Shown here one piece after another: positions 8,137 to 17,175 of a stretch of 64,000 nucleotides of DNA. The stretch comes from Desulfobacterales bacterium (GTDB taxonomy: Bacteria > Desulfobacterota > Desulfobacteria > Desulfobacterales > JALSRD01), in the NCBI GenBank assembly GCA_026984935.1, contig JALSRD010000023.1, positions 1-64,000 of the forward strand, given 5' to 3'. The notes beneath the pieces were generated by a model. That model made no database searches, had not been told where the DNA came from, and worked only from the letters and a program-made list of their open reading frames with translations. The position numbers and the translations under genes were made by a program. Each line of letters begins with the position of its first letter. The first letter of the stretch is position 1.

Positions 8137-8349
8137 TCAACGCGGATCCGGCGCCGCCGCCGAACCGTCCAGGCGGCACTGTGAGAAGTCGATGGCCTGC
8201 CCGCATTTTTTACACTTGCGCGGCCGGTCGAATTCATCCGAAAAGATCTCGACCTCCTGCCCGCAGGAGGGGCACTTGCAGATAAAAGATTGCAGGTTCT
8301 TGAAACTCTGAAAACCGGGGCAGTGCTGGGGCGTAGATTCCTGCGTCAT
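8137..8349 (-). CDS. small zinc-ribbon protein
   Basis: This 70-residue protein has one CPSCG...CKKCG zinc ribbon (about residues 24-49) with FICKCPSCGQEVEIFSDE and RPRKCKKCGQAIDF. It has no other recognisable domain. ATG 8349 follows AGGAGGT, which fixes the start over a longer frame. Zn-ribbon mini-proteins are often nucleic-acid-binding or scaffold proteins; no specific function can be assigned. It lies among redox genes, 59 bases upstream of the small cytochrome, and is probably co-transcribed with it. Confidence 0.75.
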   Translation of the reverse strand: MTQESTPQHCPGFQSFKNLQSFICKCPSCGQEVEIFSDEFDRPRKCKKCGQAIDFSQCRLDGSAAAPDPR

Positions 8350-8569
8350 TTCTACCTCCTTGCGATGGGTCCCTGTATTGCTCTTGCAACCGCTGCCAGC
8401 CAAATTCAGAAGCCCGGGGAAAAATAAACTCCCCGTTCCGACTTGTCTTTGTGGCCCGGTGACTGCGCCGCGCCGATCGTCCCCTACAACCCGTCTGAGA
8501 CACCGATGCGCCCTGTAGCCGAACCAAAATCCAGGCGTGATATCCGTGGCTTTATTCTTTCCGCGGTCT

Positions 8570-9004
8570 TTACTGCAGTTTCTCGGCGATTTTCTTGCCG
8601 TACTCCTGAGCCATCTGCATGCCGCCTCCCAGCGAGCTGGATTTGAGCCGCAGAGGTTCGGACACCATGTTCATTTTCAGAATGTACTGCATGGTGTCGA
8701 AGATGCGGTCCGGTGCTTCCCCACTCCAACCGAAAGCGCCGAAAGCGCCGCCGACCTTCCCCGCCAGTCCGGCCTTTTCCGCCAAAAACAGAAATGTCTT
8801 CATGCCCTGCATCATGTCACCATGGTAAGTCGCTGAACCGAATACCAGCGCATCATAACCCTGCAGGTCCTTTTCGGACTTGATATCATTGGTTTTGGCG
8901 ACGACGGCATCCATTCCGTTGATGCGCAGTCCCTCGGCAATCAGTTCCCCGATGCGCTGAGTCTCTCCGGTCCTGCTGGTGTACACTACGAGTGCCTTGG
9001 CCAT
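8570..9004 (-). CDS. flavodoxin
   Basis: This 144-residue single-domain flavodoxin has the FMN phosphate loop YTSRTGETQRIGE at residues ~8-20, GSATYHGDMMQGM (50s loop) and AFGAFGWSGEAPDRI (90s loop). It carries electrons at low potential in place of ferredoxin or rubredoxin. ATG 9004 has GGAGGGCGGAG upstream. It sits in the oxygen-defence island, between a zinc-ribbon gene and a rubredoxin-like gene. FprA enzymes carry a homologous domain (compare AFGSYGWSGEAVKHI in the neighbouring enzyme), so this protein may share ancestry or partners with it. Confidence 0.92.
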   Translation of the reverse strand: MAKALVVYTSRTGETQRIGELIAEGLRINGMDAVVAKTNDIKSEKDLQGYDALVFGSATYHGDMMQGMKTFLFLAEKAGLAGKVGGAFGAFGWSGEAPDRIFDTMQYILKMNMVSEPLRLKSSSLGGGMQMAQEYGKKIAEKLQ

Positions 9005-9224
9005 ACTCCGCCCTCCTTCATAACCTTGTGCCTGCAGCAAACCCCGCAGGCCGTCTGCAATGGCGCGCCTGCCGAACCAGCTGCATACTGCGGCCGACGG
9101 TTTCCCGGACGTTCATCGAAAGTCCCACCGTGCCGACCGGCGGTCGGCATAGCGGCCGACGCATCAGCGCACACGCATCAATGTGCACACAAGATACCCC
9201 GGCCGATCCGACATCCGAAAGGGG

Positions 9225-9380
9225 TTATCCCAGGCGCTTGTCACTGCCGTCAAATTCGCAATCCGGCGTGTAGCAGGAGACGTCCAGGAATTCGCATTTT
9301 TCCTTGCACGACGGGCAGGTGTCCGGTGGACTGTCTGCCTCGAAGGTGTATCCACAGCTGCCACATTTCCAGGTTGCCAT
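9225..9380 (-). CDS. rubredoxin-like protein (Rdl-like)
   Basis: This 51-residue protein has paired cysteine knuckles, [20 protein letters not shown] and CKEKC, plus two more Cys in SCYTPDC. The first half is like the rubredoxin domain of rubrerythrin, but the loop between knuckles is short. Desulfovibrio encodes a comparable protein (Rdl) with rubrerythrin under PerR control, which fits its position two genes from rbr here. A ribosome binding site (AGGGGGC) precedes the ATG. It presumably carries an Fe(SCys)4 site. The gene is short but well supported by both motifs and spacing. Confidence 0.85.
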   Translation of the reverse strand: MATWKCGSCGYTFEADSPPDTCPSCKEKCEFLDVSCYTPDCEFDGSDKRLG

Positions 9381-9497
9381 GCCAGCCCCCTTTTTATAGT
9401 CAAATATTGCAAGAAAAGCCGGGTGTCATCCGGCCGGTGCCGCGGATGCTGTTCCCGGGCCACCGATGGCACCCGACCGCGGTTCGGGAAATGCCGC

Positions 9498-9872
9498 CTA
9501 TGCTTTCCACAGGCCGTGCAGGTTGCAGAACTCCCTGGCCGACAAGGTGTCCGCCTCGACGTTGAAGGTGGCCTCGGGCTTATCGCCGGGCTTCAGAAAC
9601 TGCCGGTAGGCCGTGCCATCGGCAATAATCTGGATCCACTCGATGTAATGCTTTTCCTCCATCGGATGCGCCACGTCGCCTACTTTGACCTTGACGCCGC
9701 CGGCCACCTTCTCGATGACCGGGACGTGTTTTTCCTTAGCCGCATCCACGGTGTTTTCCGTAAACAGCACCATGGGCTGACCGCAGCACACCAGTTCACC
9801 GTCTCCGCCATGCAGAACTTCAACGATATTGCCGCACAGTTCACACTTGTAAATCTCAAGTCTTTCCGCCAT
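9498..9872 (-). CDS. dfx/sorA: desulfoferrodoxin, two-iron superoxide reductase
   Basis: This 124-residue protein reduces superoxide to hydrogen peroxide in the cytoplasm. Centre I (desulforedoxin-like, Fe(SCys)4) is formed by Cys10, Cys13, Cys29 and Cys30. Centre II (Fe(His)4Cys) has His49, His69, His75, Cys116 and His119, and the catalytic Glu47-Lys48 is present in KEKHVPV. All family ligands are in their usual positions and the length is typical. The start follows AAGGAGG. It lies between rubrerythrin (which disposes of the peroxide) and the rubredoxin-like gene, a classic anaerobe arrangement. Confidence 0.97.
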   Translation of the reverse strand: MAERLEIYKCELCGNIVEVLHGGDGELVCCGQPMVLFTENTVDAAKEKHVPVIEKVAGGVKVKVGDVAHPMEEKHYIEWIQIIADGTAYRQFLKPGDKPEATFNVEADTLSAREFCNLHGLWKA

Positions 9873-9927
9873 TGCCTTCCTCCTTGTAAGATAATTTTAA
9901 CGTTTCAACGTTCAGCGCGTTGTCCGA

Positions 9928-10503
9928 TTACCAGTTCTCCGCCAGCAGCTCGAAGTGCGCCTTGGGATGGGCACAGGCCGGGCACATTTCCGGGGCTGCC
10001 GTGCCCACGTGCAGGTAGCCGCAGTTGCGGCAGCGCCAGACCACTTCCTGGTCGCGCTTGAAAACGCGGTCAGCCTCGATGTTGGCCGCCAGGTCCAGGT
10101 AACGCTTTTCGTGCTGCTTTTCCGCCACGCTAACCATCTCCCAGACCATGGCGATGGCATCAAACCCCTCTTCGCGGGCCTGTCTGGCGAAACCGGGATA
10201 CATCTCGGTATGTTCATAATGCTCCCCGGCGGCCGCGGCTTTCAGGTTTTCGAGGGTCGTACCGATCACGCCGGCCGGAAAAGCCGCGCTGATCTCAACC
10301 TCGCCGCCTTCCAGGAACTTGAAAAAGCGCTTGGCGTGCTCCTTTTCCTGATCGGCGGTTTCCGCGAAAATATCCGCAATCTGAACATAGCCGTCCTTGC
10401 GCGCTTGGCTGGCAAAATAAGTATAGCGGTTGCGCGCCTGGGATTCGCCGGCAAAGGCGGTTAACAGATTTTTTTCCGTCCGGGACCCTTTTAGATTCGC
10501 CAT
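9928..10503 (-). CDS. rbr: rubrerythrin
   Basis: This 191-residue non-haem peroxidase reduces H2O2 to water. The N-terminal four-helix ferritin-like domain (residues ~1-145) holds the diiron site: ExxH pairs in QEKEH and EKQHE and the Glu of AGESQARNRY. The C-terminal rubredoxin-like domain has CRNCGYLHVG and CPACAHP. ATG 10503 is preceded by AGGAGGT. The extra upstream open frame is not conserved and is not used. It is the first gene of the cluster and faces the long spacer that holds a possible PerR-like dyad. Confidence 0.97.
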   Translation of the reverse strand: MANLKGSRTEKNLLTAFAGESQARNRYTYFASQARKDGYVQIADIFAETADQEKEHAKRFFKFLEGGEVEISAAFPAGVIGTTLENLKAAAAGEHYEHTEMYPGFARQAREEGFDAIAMVWEMVSVAEKQHEKRYLDLAANIEADRVFKRDQEVVWRCRNCGYLHVGTAAPEMCPACAHPKAHFELLAENW

Positions 10504-10923
10504 TTTCGAATACCTCCTGCCTGGATTTGCTTGCACCCTGCGGCCGAACCTGCCGCGGCCGCCGTCTCTTGCTTCCACAGCCTCAAGCCAAAGAGCGTTA
10601 GATAACACAAATCATGAATTTTCGCAAACGACAATTACGATATTATCGCTCCGCTTTATCTGAGCCCGCGGCCCGCCGCCCAGCAGGCTCTGTTCGCCGG
10701 ACACGCTTTCAGTATACCGGCCCGACCCGCCGCGTGACAAGTCTTTTTTAAAACCGACGGGCCGGCAGCCGCAAACCGGATCTCACGCCTCTTCCCACGG
10801 GATCGTGCATTGATTGTCACCGGAAAGTCCGCTATAGGCAGTCAGTGAGTTCTAAATGGATAGAAAAACCGGTTTCCACTGCAGAACGCGTGAAACCTGC
10901 GACATGCCCAAACCGGCTCAGAT
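10504..10923. other. divergent spacer between rbr and the AsmA-like gene
   Basis: This is 420 bases without a convincing gene. It is AT-richer near 10600-10660, consistent with promoter DNA for rbr, then GC-rich. It contains an imperfect 18-base dyad at 10630-10647 (listed separately). A run of T followed by A (CTTTTTTAAAA) lies near 10743. No strong ribosome binding site or RNA motif was recognised before the AsmA-like start. Confidence 0.5.
10630..10647. promoter_or_regulatory. candidate Fur/PerR-type operator
   Basis: GACAATTACGATATTATC is an imperfect dyad (GAYAAT and ATTRTC arms; six of nine positions pair) in the rbr promoter region, 127 bases upstream of the rbr ATG. Fur-family regulators bind AT-rich GATAAT-type dyads, and a PerR-type regulator is encoded 4 kb away. 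The dyad is imperfect, so this is a weak candidate. Confidence 0.3.
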
Positions 10924-13900
10924 ATGCCGACAACATTTACCAGGAAGATCCTGCGGCTGGCCCTTGTGGCAGCCGCTTGCGGTATCGCACTGCTTGTGGC
11001 CACAGGCGTCGCACTGCGGCGGCCTGATGTGCAGAACTGGCTGATAGCGCATATATGGCGGCCGGCGGGCTACCAGCTGCGCATGCAGATCACCGGTCTC
11101 GATCTGAGCAACGGAGTCGGATTCAGGGCCCGCAATTTGATGCTGACCCGGCCGCACTCAGCACCCGTCACGGCCCAACGCCTGCATGTCAGTTTCCGGC
11201 TGCCGGCGCTTTTAAAGGGGCGGCTGGTTCCCGATCGCCTGGACATGTCCGGCCTGCAGCTGGAAATCAGCGGCGGGCGACAGCTGGGTTTCCGTCCTGC
11301 GGAGGTTTTCGAAAAAGCCTGGCCGTACATCCGGCGCCTGCGGCGCGTGCACGTCCAAAAGGCACAGGTACTGTTCCGGAAGCGCGGCGTTCAGCTGTCC
11401 AACCTCGAGCTGCACCTGTCCCGTTCAGCAGCCGCGAAACCCCGGCTGCGCCTCCAGGCGACGGCAGTTGCGCAATACCGACAGCGGGACGTTGCAATTG
11501 AAATCAGCACCCATGCCGGTAAACGTTCCGGCGCGTCCGCAGCCTTTTGGATCCACGGGCAGCTGACAGCCCGGCAGGTTCCGTTCACCTGGGTTCCTGA
11601 AAACCGTTTTTTTGCCTTCGCAGACACGACGGCCGATGTCAGGCTGCAGTTCTCGGCCGCGACGGACAACGCCCTCACCATAAGCGGCCAGGCAGAAGGC
11701 CGGCGCCTGAACTTCGTCCTGACCAAAGGATCGGCCCGCAAGGCTTACCACCTGCGCCAGCCGCGGCTTGCATTTCGCCTCGTCAGGAACGGTCACGATA
11801 TTGAACTACCCGACTTTTCGCTTGACAGCGAGCGGCTGCATCTGGCCGGCAATGCCGCCTTCGGCATTCAAGACGGCGCTGCGCCCCGTCTTTCGCTGAC
11901 GGTTCAAAGCACCGAGATGCCCATGGAGACCGTAAAAGCGATCTTTCCCTCCCCTATCCTGCCGGCATGGTATCAAACCCGCCTGCTGCCGCTGTTCACC
12001 GCCGGACGGGTGCGCATCGATGCTTTCCGCCTGGAGGGCACACTGGACCAGCTTGCGCACCTCGACCACAGCTCCAACAGGAATCATCTGGCGCTGGCGC
12101 TGACCTTAAAGGACATGCAGGCCTTTAAACCGGTGCTGCCGCTGGCATTTGAGAAGGCTTCCGGCCGTCTGATCCTTGCCGACGGCAATCTCAAAATTAC
12201 CGGGATCGACGGCATATTCGGCCGTTCCACAATCCATGCTGCTGCCTACCGCATTCCGGACCTTTATGCCCGGCCGGCCTTGGAAATCATCGATCTCAGG
12301 GGGCGTTTTGCGCTGGAAGATTTCAACAAGCTAAGGCACAGCCGCCTGTTTTCCACCGGCCGCAACAACGCGCTGCAAGCCTTTGAACCGCTTTCCGGCA
12401 CCATGCAGGGCCGACTGACCCTGCGCGTTCGCCACTGGAGTGAAGCGCCCGATATCACCGCCGCCCGCCTGCAGCTCAGGGACTGCCGCATCAACTGGCG
12501 GCCACGGAACATGGCCCTGGCCCTCAACCGCGCACAACTGATACTGTCCGGCACCCGGGAATGGCAATACCGCGGGCAGGGCCGCTGGAAAAATTCGCGC
12601 TTTGATTTTTCGGGAACGCTGGATTCCTCCCAGGCTGCGGGCCATGTGGAAATTGCGTCTCAAACCGACTGGCGGGCAGTCCTGGCGCACTTCGGCAATC
12701 CCCTCGGGCTGAAAGCCGACTCCCGGACACTGGGCAACAGCCGTTTCCAGATCCGCTGGAAACCGGGCATCTGGCGCATGACGGCAGATGCCGATCTGTC
12801 GGGCACCGGGGTCCGTTCGCCTGCTTTTGCCATCGCGGCCTTCAAACCGGGCAGCCGGCTTTCACTGGACATCAGCTCCTCTGCCGGCCACATCATCCAT
12901 ATCCGCCGGGCCGATTTGAACAGCGGCACGACATCCCTGTCCATAACGGGAAATTTCGGCACCGGGGCCAAGCCTTCCGCCCATCTGGAGCTGCAAACGG
13001 ATTATTTTTCGATACAGGACATGGGATTGCGTCTGGCTTCAACCCATCTTCCGGCGGGCGGGATTTTCAGCGGCCGTATCGCCATCGATATGCCTCTGCG
13101 CGACCTGTCGCACGCGGTCGTTCACGGTAATCTTACGGGCCAAGAAGTCACACTGCCTGCCGGTGCGCTCCCTCTGCCGGTGGGCGAGGCAAGCTTCAAA
13201 CTCACCTTTTCCGGCCGGCAAGTGCAAATCGGCCTGCTCAGGCTGCCGGTCAACGGCCATCCGGTTTTCATCAGGGGAAGCATCGATCTGAAAAAGCCCC
13301 TGAAGGGGGCTTTGACGCTGGCGGCCGATACGCTGGATCTGTCCCGCATACCGCACCGCGCACCGGGAGGCAGGGCACCGGCCCCGAGTTATCTCGACGG
13401 TGCGGAGCTCAAACTGCACATCACCGCCGCCCGTGCCCGGCTTCCCGGTTTTTCGGCAGGGCCGCTGGAGGCTGTCTGTACATATCGTGATACCGGCGTC
13501 ACCGTCGATACCGCAACCATCCGGCTCAGCCATGGTATGATTCGCACCCGGGGCGAATACACCCCCGGCAGCCAGCCGGCCTGGCATTTGTATGCCCATG
13601 TCGAACTGACCCGACAGCCCATCGCGCAGCTGTTCAAACAGCTCGGGGTACCCACCGACCGTTTCGATGGTTCAGCGACTTTGCTGGGTGTTTTTTCCAC
13701 GCGCGGCAACCGCTGGCCGGAACTGGTTTCCGGCCTCAACGGGACGTTCAACCTGTGGGTGCAAAATGGAATCATCCGGCGCTCGTCCGTCATCATCCGG
13801 GTGCTGGACTTTCTCAGCTTGAAAAACATACTGGACCGGCGGCCGGACTCCGTCAGCGGGGAGGGGTTTTACTTCGAAGATCTGCAAAACAAGTCCACCA

Positions 13901-14334
13901 TAACCAACGGATCCCTCTCGCTGGACTACTTCAAGATGGAGAGCCCGGTCTTCAACGCACTGGTCGGCGGTTCCATCGACTTGCCCAGCGGCCGCCTGGA
14001 TATCGACCTGGGCGCCCAGCCGCTGGGAACCATCGACACCCTGATCAGCCACATCCCCATTGTGGGGCACATCCTGACCGGCAAAAACAAAACCGTGATG
14101 GTTTACCGTTTCAAAATCGACGGGAGCCTGCGGCATCCTGAAATCAAGTATCAGCCCTTCAAACACATGGGGAAAAGCGCCCTGGCCTACTTCCGGCGCA
14201 TCCTGTTGACCCCCGGCCGTCTGTGGGGTCGTTTGGCTGACTTTAAAAATGATTTTGTCAAGCGCTTCAAGGAGCCGGGAGTCGGTCCCTGGCAACGGGA
14301 AAATGACCCGCGATACAGCCATACGATCCGCTGA
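10924..14334 (+). CDS. giant AsmA-like / DUF3971 envelope protein
   Basis: This 1136-residue protein has one N-terminal transmembrane helix (LALVAAACGIALLVATGVAL) followed by a very long, beta-rich region with AsmA/TamB/YhdP character. Repeated patterns such as 'LDMSGLQLEISGGRQLGF', 'LRDCRINWRPRNMALALNRA' and a C-terminal AsmA-like end (GTIDTLISHIPIVGHILTGK, then DGSLRHPEIKYQPFKHMGK) are visible. Proteins of this class are thought to form lipid-conducting bridges across the periplasm to the outer membrane, so a diderm envelope is implied. There is no clear ribosome binding site at the ATG chosen. It is convergent with the PerR-type gene downstream. Confidence 0.85.
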   Translation: MPTTFTRKILRLALVAAACGIALLVATGVALRRPDVQNWLIAHIWRPAGYQLRMQITGLDLSNGVGFRARNLMLTRPHSAPVTAQRLHVSFRLPALLKGRLVPDRLDMSGLQLEISGGRQLGFRPAEVFEKAWPYIRRLRRVHVQKAQVLFRKRGVQLSNLELHLSRSAAAKPRLRLQATAVAQYRQRDVAIEISTHAGKRSGASAAFWIHGQLTARQVPFTWVPENRFFAFADTTADVRLQFSAATDNALTISGQAEGRRLNFVLTKGSARKAYHLRQPRLAFRLVRNGHDIELPDFSLDSERLHLAGNAAFGIQDGAAPRLSLTVQSTEMPMETVKAIFPSPILPAWYQTRLLPLFTAGRVRIDAFRLEGTLDQLAHLDHSSNRNHLALALTLKDMQAFKPVLPLAFEKASGRLILADGNLKITGIDGIFGRSTIHAAAYRIPDLYARPALEIIDLRGRFALEDFNKLRHSRLFSTGRNNALQAFEPLSGTMQGRLTLRVRHWSEAPDITAARLQLRDCRINWRPRNMALALNRAQLILSGTREWQYRGQGRWKNSRFDFSGTLDSSQAAGHVEIASQTDWRAVLAHFGNPLGLKADSRTLGNSRFQIRWKPGIWRMTADADLSGTGVRSPAFAIAAFKPGSRLSLDISSSAGHIIHIRRADLNSGTTSLSITGNFGTGAKPSAHLELQTDYFSIQDMGLRLASTHLPAGGIFSGRIAIDMPLRDLSHAVVHGNLTGQEVTLPAGALPLPVGEASFKLTFSGRQVQIGLLRLPVNGHPVFIRGSIDLKKPLKGALTLAADTLDLSRIPHRAPGGRAPAPSYLDGAELKLHITAARARLPGFSAGPLEAVCTYRDTGVTVDTATIRLSHGMIRTRGEYTPGSQPAWHLYAHVELTRQPIAQLFKQLGVPTDRFDGSATLLGVFSTRGNRWPELVSGLNGTFNLWVQNGIIRRSSVIIRVLDFLSLKNILDRRPDSVSGEGFYFEDLQNKSTITNGSLSLDYFKMESPVFNALVGGSIDLPSGRLDIDLGAQPLGTIDTLISHIPIVGHILTGKNKTVMVYRFKIDGSLRHPEIKYQPFKHMGKSALAYFRRILLTPGRLWGRLADFKNDFVKRFKEPGVGPWQRENDPRYSHTIR

Positions 14335-14365
14335 GGGCCTGTACAAAGCATGCACCGGACAGAGG

Positions 14366-14394
14366 CGGCCGCCGGTGGGAGTTGGCGGCGGCCG
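14366..14394. terminator. possible GC-rich terminator between convergent genes
   Basis: A nine-pair all-GC stem (CGGCCGCCG with CGGCGGCCG) and an 11-base loop lie between the convergent AsmA-like and PerR-type genes. No U-tract follows on either strand, so termination is only suggested by position. Confidence 0.25.
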
Positions 14395-14467
14395 GCGCAC
14401 GCCTGCGCCCGGCGGGGGAAACGAACCCGCCAAGATCGCCTGGAAAGGTTGCGCGTTGCCGCAAACC

Positions 14468-14917
14468 TCACCTGGAATCAGCGTCTAAACGAATTTTTTT
14501 GAGCTTGTCGACCATATAGTCGGCGGACTTTTCAGCGCACACCGGACACAAACCGACGAACTCGAAGTGATGCCCGTCGATCTGGTAGTCGGTGATGCCT
14601 TGAAGGCGGCTTTCCATGTGGGCCAAAGGGGGGATGGGCGCGTCGTCGATGCGCCCGCATTCCAGACAGCGGATGTGGTAATGCTGCGCGGGGTTCCAGT
14701 CGAAGCGTTTCACCGCTCCGCCATACTCCAGTTTTTGAATTTCACCCAGCTCGGAGAGCACTTCCAGGTTGCGGTAGACGGTCCCCAGGCTGATGCGCGG
14801 CAGTTGTTTCCTGACCACTTCGTAAACTTCATCCGCGGACAGGTGCCGCTTGATCTTGCGCAGCTCCTCCAGAATCAGCTTGCGCTGCCGGGTCATTCTC
14901 AACTGGCGTGCTTTCAT
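14468..14917 (-). CDS. perR: PerR-type Fur-family regulator
   Basis: This 149-residue Fur-superfamily repressor has a winged-helix DNA-binding half (residues ~8-70, ISLGTVYRNLEVLSELGEI). The dimerisation half has two CxxC zinc sites (Cys84, Cys87 and Cys124, Cys127). The regulatory metal site matches PerR: His25, Asp73, His79, His81 and Asp92 align with B. subtilis His37, Asp85, His91, His93 and Asp104, including the Asp (RFD) that distinguishes PerR from Fur. It is therefore predicted to sense peroxide by metal-catalysed His oxidation. Start 14917 is chosen because homology begins there. It lies 4 kb from the rubrerythrin/desulfoferrodoxin island, its likely target. Confidence 0.85.
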   Translation of the reverse strand: MKARQLRMTRQRKLILEELRKIKRHLSADEVYEVVRKQLPRISLGTVYRNLEVLSELGEIQKLEYGGAVKRFDWNPAQHYHIRCLECGRIDDAPIPPLAHMESRLQGITDYQIDGHHFEFVGLCPVCAEKSADYMVDKLKKIRLDADSR

Positions 14918-14964
14918 GCGATCAGGCCGACGGACGGCTTTACGCTGGTCTGCGTGGTGCGGAT

Positions 14965-16152
14965 TCAACGCGCATCCATTGGAACGAAGGCACATTCCTC
15001 CGGCCCGCAGTAATCTCCGACATACTGGGAAGACGGGCGGTACAAAAGTGGTTTGGGGGCCGCCTCGGCGAAACGCTCCTCGATGACATGGGCCGTCCAT
15101 CCTGCGATTCTGGAGACGGCAAATACGGGTGTGAACATGTCGATGGGAATGCCCATGGCATAGTAAAGCGATGCGCTGTAGAAATCGACGTTGGCGTAAA
15201 TGTCGATCCCCTTGCGTTTCTTGAAAATCTCCTTGCCCGTTTTTTCCAGTCGGTGCGTAATTTCATACCACTGGGGCTGGCCGATGCGCTGGCCCATACG
15301 CTGCGACATGGGCGCCAGGATACGGGCCCTGGGATCATCAACCTTGTAAACGGCGTGCCCCAGCCCATAGATCAATTTGCCGGCGTTCAGCTGCTCTTCG
15401 ACGTATGCCGGCACATTTTCAACACTGCCGATCTCCATGAGCATCTTCATCACGCGGGCGTTGGCGCCGCCGTGCAGATCGCCGGAAAGCGATCCCACGG
15501 CCGCCGAACAGGCCGCGTACATATGGGCCCGTGTCGAAGCCACCTGGCGGGCGGTGAACGTCGAGGCGTTGAACGAATGCTCCGCATGCAGCACCAGGCA
15601 GACATCCATGAAGCGGGCCAGTTCATCGTCCGGCTGGTCCCCGCTGAGCATGTAAAGAAAATTGGCGGCATGGCCCAGTTCCGCTACCGGTTCAAGCGGG
15701 GTTTTTCCCCGGCGGATACGCTGCCAGGCGGCCAGCAGCATCGGTACCCGGGCGATCAGCCTTATCGCCGTGCGCCGGAAGCCCGGTTCTGAATCATCCC
15801 GGCTGTCCGGATCGTGGCTGGCCAGCATGGAAATACCGGCCTGCAGAACGTCCATGGGGTCGGCATCTGTGGGCCAGGTTTTCAGCGCCGCGATCACCGC
15901 CGGATCCAGATGCCGTTCCGCCGACAGCCGGGCGCCGAAATCCGCCAGTTCGGCGGCGGTGGGCAAGTGCTCGTTGAGCAGCAGGTGCACCACCTCCTCA
16001 TAGCTGGCGTTTTCCGCCAGCGTCTTGATCAGATAGCCCCGGTAGATCAGCTTTCCCGCCTGGCCGTCGACATCGCTGATGCGCGTACTGGCCACCGTTA
16101 CACCGCGCAACCCGGTGTTTACAGTAGGTATGCAGGCTTCTGTTTCTGTCAT
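14965..16152 (-). CDS. gltA: citrate synthase (si-type)
   Basis: This 395-residue enzyme condenses acetyl-CoA and oxaloacetate to citrate. Family motifs are present: LHAEHSFNASTF, LHGGANARV (His of the oxaloacetate site), GLGHAVYKVDDPRA (catalytic His), and NVDFYSASLYYAMGIP followed by MFTPVFAVSRIAGW (catalytic Asp region). The length is that of the small, dimeric bacterial type without the extra N-terminal domain. An ATG at 16152 is chosen over the GTG four codons upstream because of TGAGGTG. It lies 47 bases upstream of the PerR-type gene on the same strand, so the two may share a transcript. It is an entry point of an oxidative or reductive TCA route in this organism. Confidence 0.95.
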   Translation of the reverse strand: MTETEACIPTVNTGLRGVTVASTRISDVDGQAGKLIYRGYLIKTLAENASYEEVVHLLLNEHLPTAAELADFGARLSAERHLDPAVIAALKTWPTDADPMDVLQAGISMLASHDPDSRDDSEPGFRRTAIRLIARVPMLLAAWQRIRRGKTPLEPVAELGHAANFLYMLSGDQPDDELARFMDVCLVLHAEHSFNASTFTARQVASTRAHMYAACSAAVGSLSGDLHGGANARVMKMLMEIGSVENVPAYVEEQLNAGKLIYGLGHAVYKVDDPRARILAPMSQRMGQRIGQPQWYEITHRLEKTGKEIFKKRKGIDIYANVDFYSASLYYAMGIPIDMFTPVFAVSRIAGWTAHVIEERFAEAAPKPLLYRPSSQYVGDYCGPEECAFVPMDAR

Positions 16153-16254
16153 GGCGGTATTCACCTCAGACGAAAAAACGTTTCACGGTGCCTTCCCTGC
16201 GGCGGCCAGACAGCCCGTCGCCGTTACCGGCCACAGGGCACAGAAGGCACGCCA

Positions 16255-16497
16255 TCAAACATCGATCCACATCTCGGCTTCATTGCCGCAGTGGGCGCAT
16301 GTGGCGGTACCTTTGGCCTGGCCGGGCCTGCCCCCGGGCGTGGATGGGGGCCTGGCTGCCAGTCCGCCCGCCGGCACCTTCTCTTCAGGCTCCAGCCGGC
16401 AGGTAAACTCCATTTCGGCTTCGTTGCCGCACTTTGTACAGCGGCATACCTGGCGGACCCTTTTGATGGGCGTGGATTTGTCTTCACTTGGCGTCAT
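16255..16497 (-). CDS. protein with two related zinc ribbons
   Basis: This 80-residue protein contains two near-identical zinc knuckles, CTKCGNEAEMEFTC near residue 20 and CAHCGNEAEMWIDV at the C-terminus, separated by a proline/glycine-rich linker. The internal repeat suggests duplication. It lies directly upstream of citrate synthase on the same strand. The start at 16497 has only a weak AAAGGGC upstream. The function is unknown; it may bind nucleic acid or act as a metal-binding adaptor. Confidence 0.65.
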   Translation of the reverse strand: MTPSEDKSTPIKRVRQVCRCTKCGNEAEMEFTCRLEPEEKVPAGGLAARPPSTPGGRPGQAKGTATCAHCGNEAEMWIDV

Positions 16498-16649
16498 GTC
16501 TGCGCCCTTTCTTTGGAAAACGGCATTACCTGCGGCCATGTTACCCGCTAACACTAAACATGGAATCTGTCAGGCGAAATGTCAAGCAAGATTTATTCGG
16601 CATGTCAGCCTGTACCCGGAAAGCGCCATGCCCGGAGCTTCGTTTTGGT

Positions 16650-16840
16650 GATTTTGCCAAAAGCCCGGACTTCCCGCTTGCACAAGTCTTTTCGGAAGCT
16701 GGGCGCCTTTTGCCAAATCCCGGTAGCGCGTCGCTTTTTCCCTCAAACAGCCTGGGATTTTTAAACGCTTAACGATGCCCAGCGCTTTTTACCGAAAAGT
16801 CTTGAAATCCGCTCGAAACCGACTTTTACGCGTCAGTCAG
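16650..16840. repeat. ~190 bp direct repeat, copy A
   Basis: This is non-coding sequence closely similar to 17488-17680 (about three quarters identical by eye), in the same orientation. Conserved blocks include CTTCCCGCTTGC, AACAGCCTGGGAT and a 23-base identical segment at 16806-16828 (AAATCCGCTCG...GACTTTT). It ends two bases before the stop codon of the ferredoxin:thioredoxin reductase gene, so it directly borders the two-gene unit. It occupies most of the 345-base spacer from 16498; the rest of that spacer shows nothing recognisable. Confidence 0.75.
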
Positions 16841-16842
16841 TT

Positions 16843-17175
16843 TTAAAACGCTATTTTTTCCGGAGGCCGACGCTCCGGTACATAGGCATGATCGATGCCG
16901 CCTTCGTTCCAGGCTTTGGATACATAGAGGTTGCAGTAGCAGCTGCCGTACTGTTCGACGTCCGCTTGCCGGTAAACGCAGGGGCAGATAATGTCGCGGT
17001 CTTTTTCCCGGTCGCCGCAGGCCAGCCGGCAGGGACAGGCCATGTAGCCGTAGCGCTGTTTGTTCACCAGCAGGGCTTCCAGCAGGTCGAAAACCCGCTC
17101 CCGGTCGACATTAAAGTAATACCCCTTGGCTTCCTGCGTTTTTTTCAATTTTTCGTACAGCGTTTCGGCATTCAC
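16843..17175 (-). CDS. ftrB: ferredoxin:thioredoxin reductase catalytic-like subunit
   Basis: This 110-residue protein has the full cysteine signature of the FTR beta chain: CPC (about residue 47-49), C, then CPC and CYC, which hold a [4Fe-4S] cluster beside a redox-active disulfide. FTR passes electrons from ferredoxin to a thioredoxin-like partner. The gene overlaps by four bases with the glutaredoxin-like gene upstream, which is the natural partner. No variable (alpha) subunit is seen, as is usual in anaerobes. Confidence 0.9.
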   Translation of the reverse strand: MNAETLYEKLKKTQEAKGYYFNVDRERVFDLLEALLVNKQRYGYMACPCRLACGDREKDRDIICPCVYRQADVEQYGSCYCNLYVSKAWNEGGIDHAYVPERRPPEKIAF

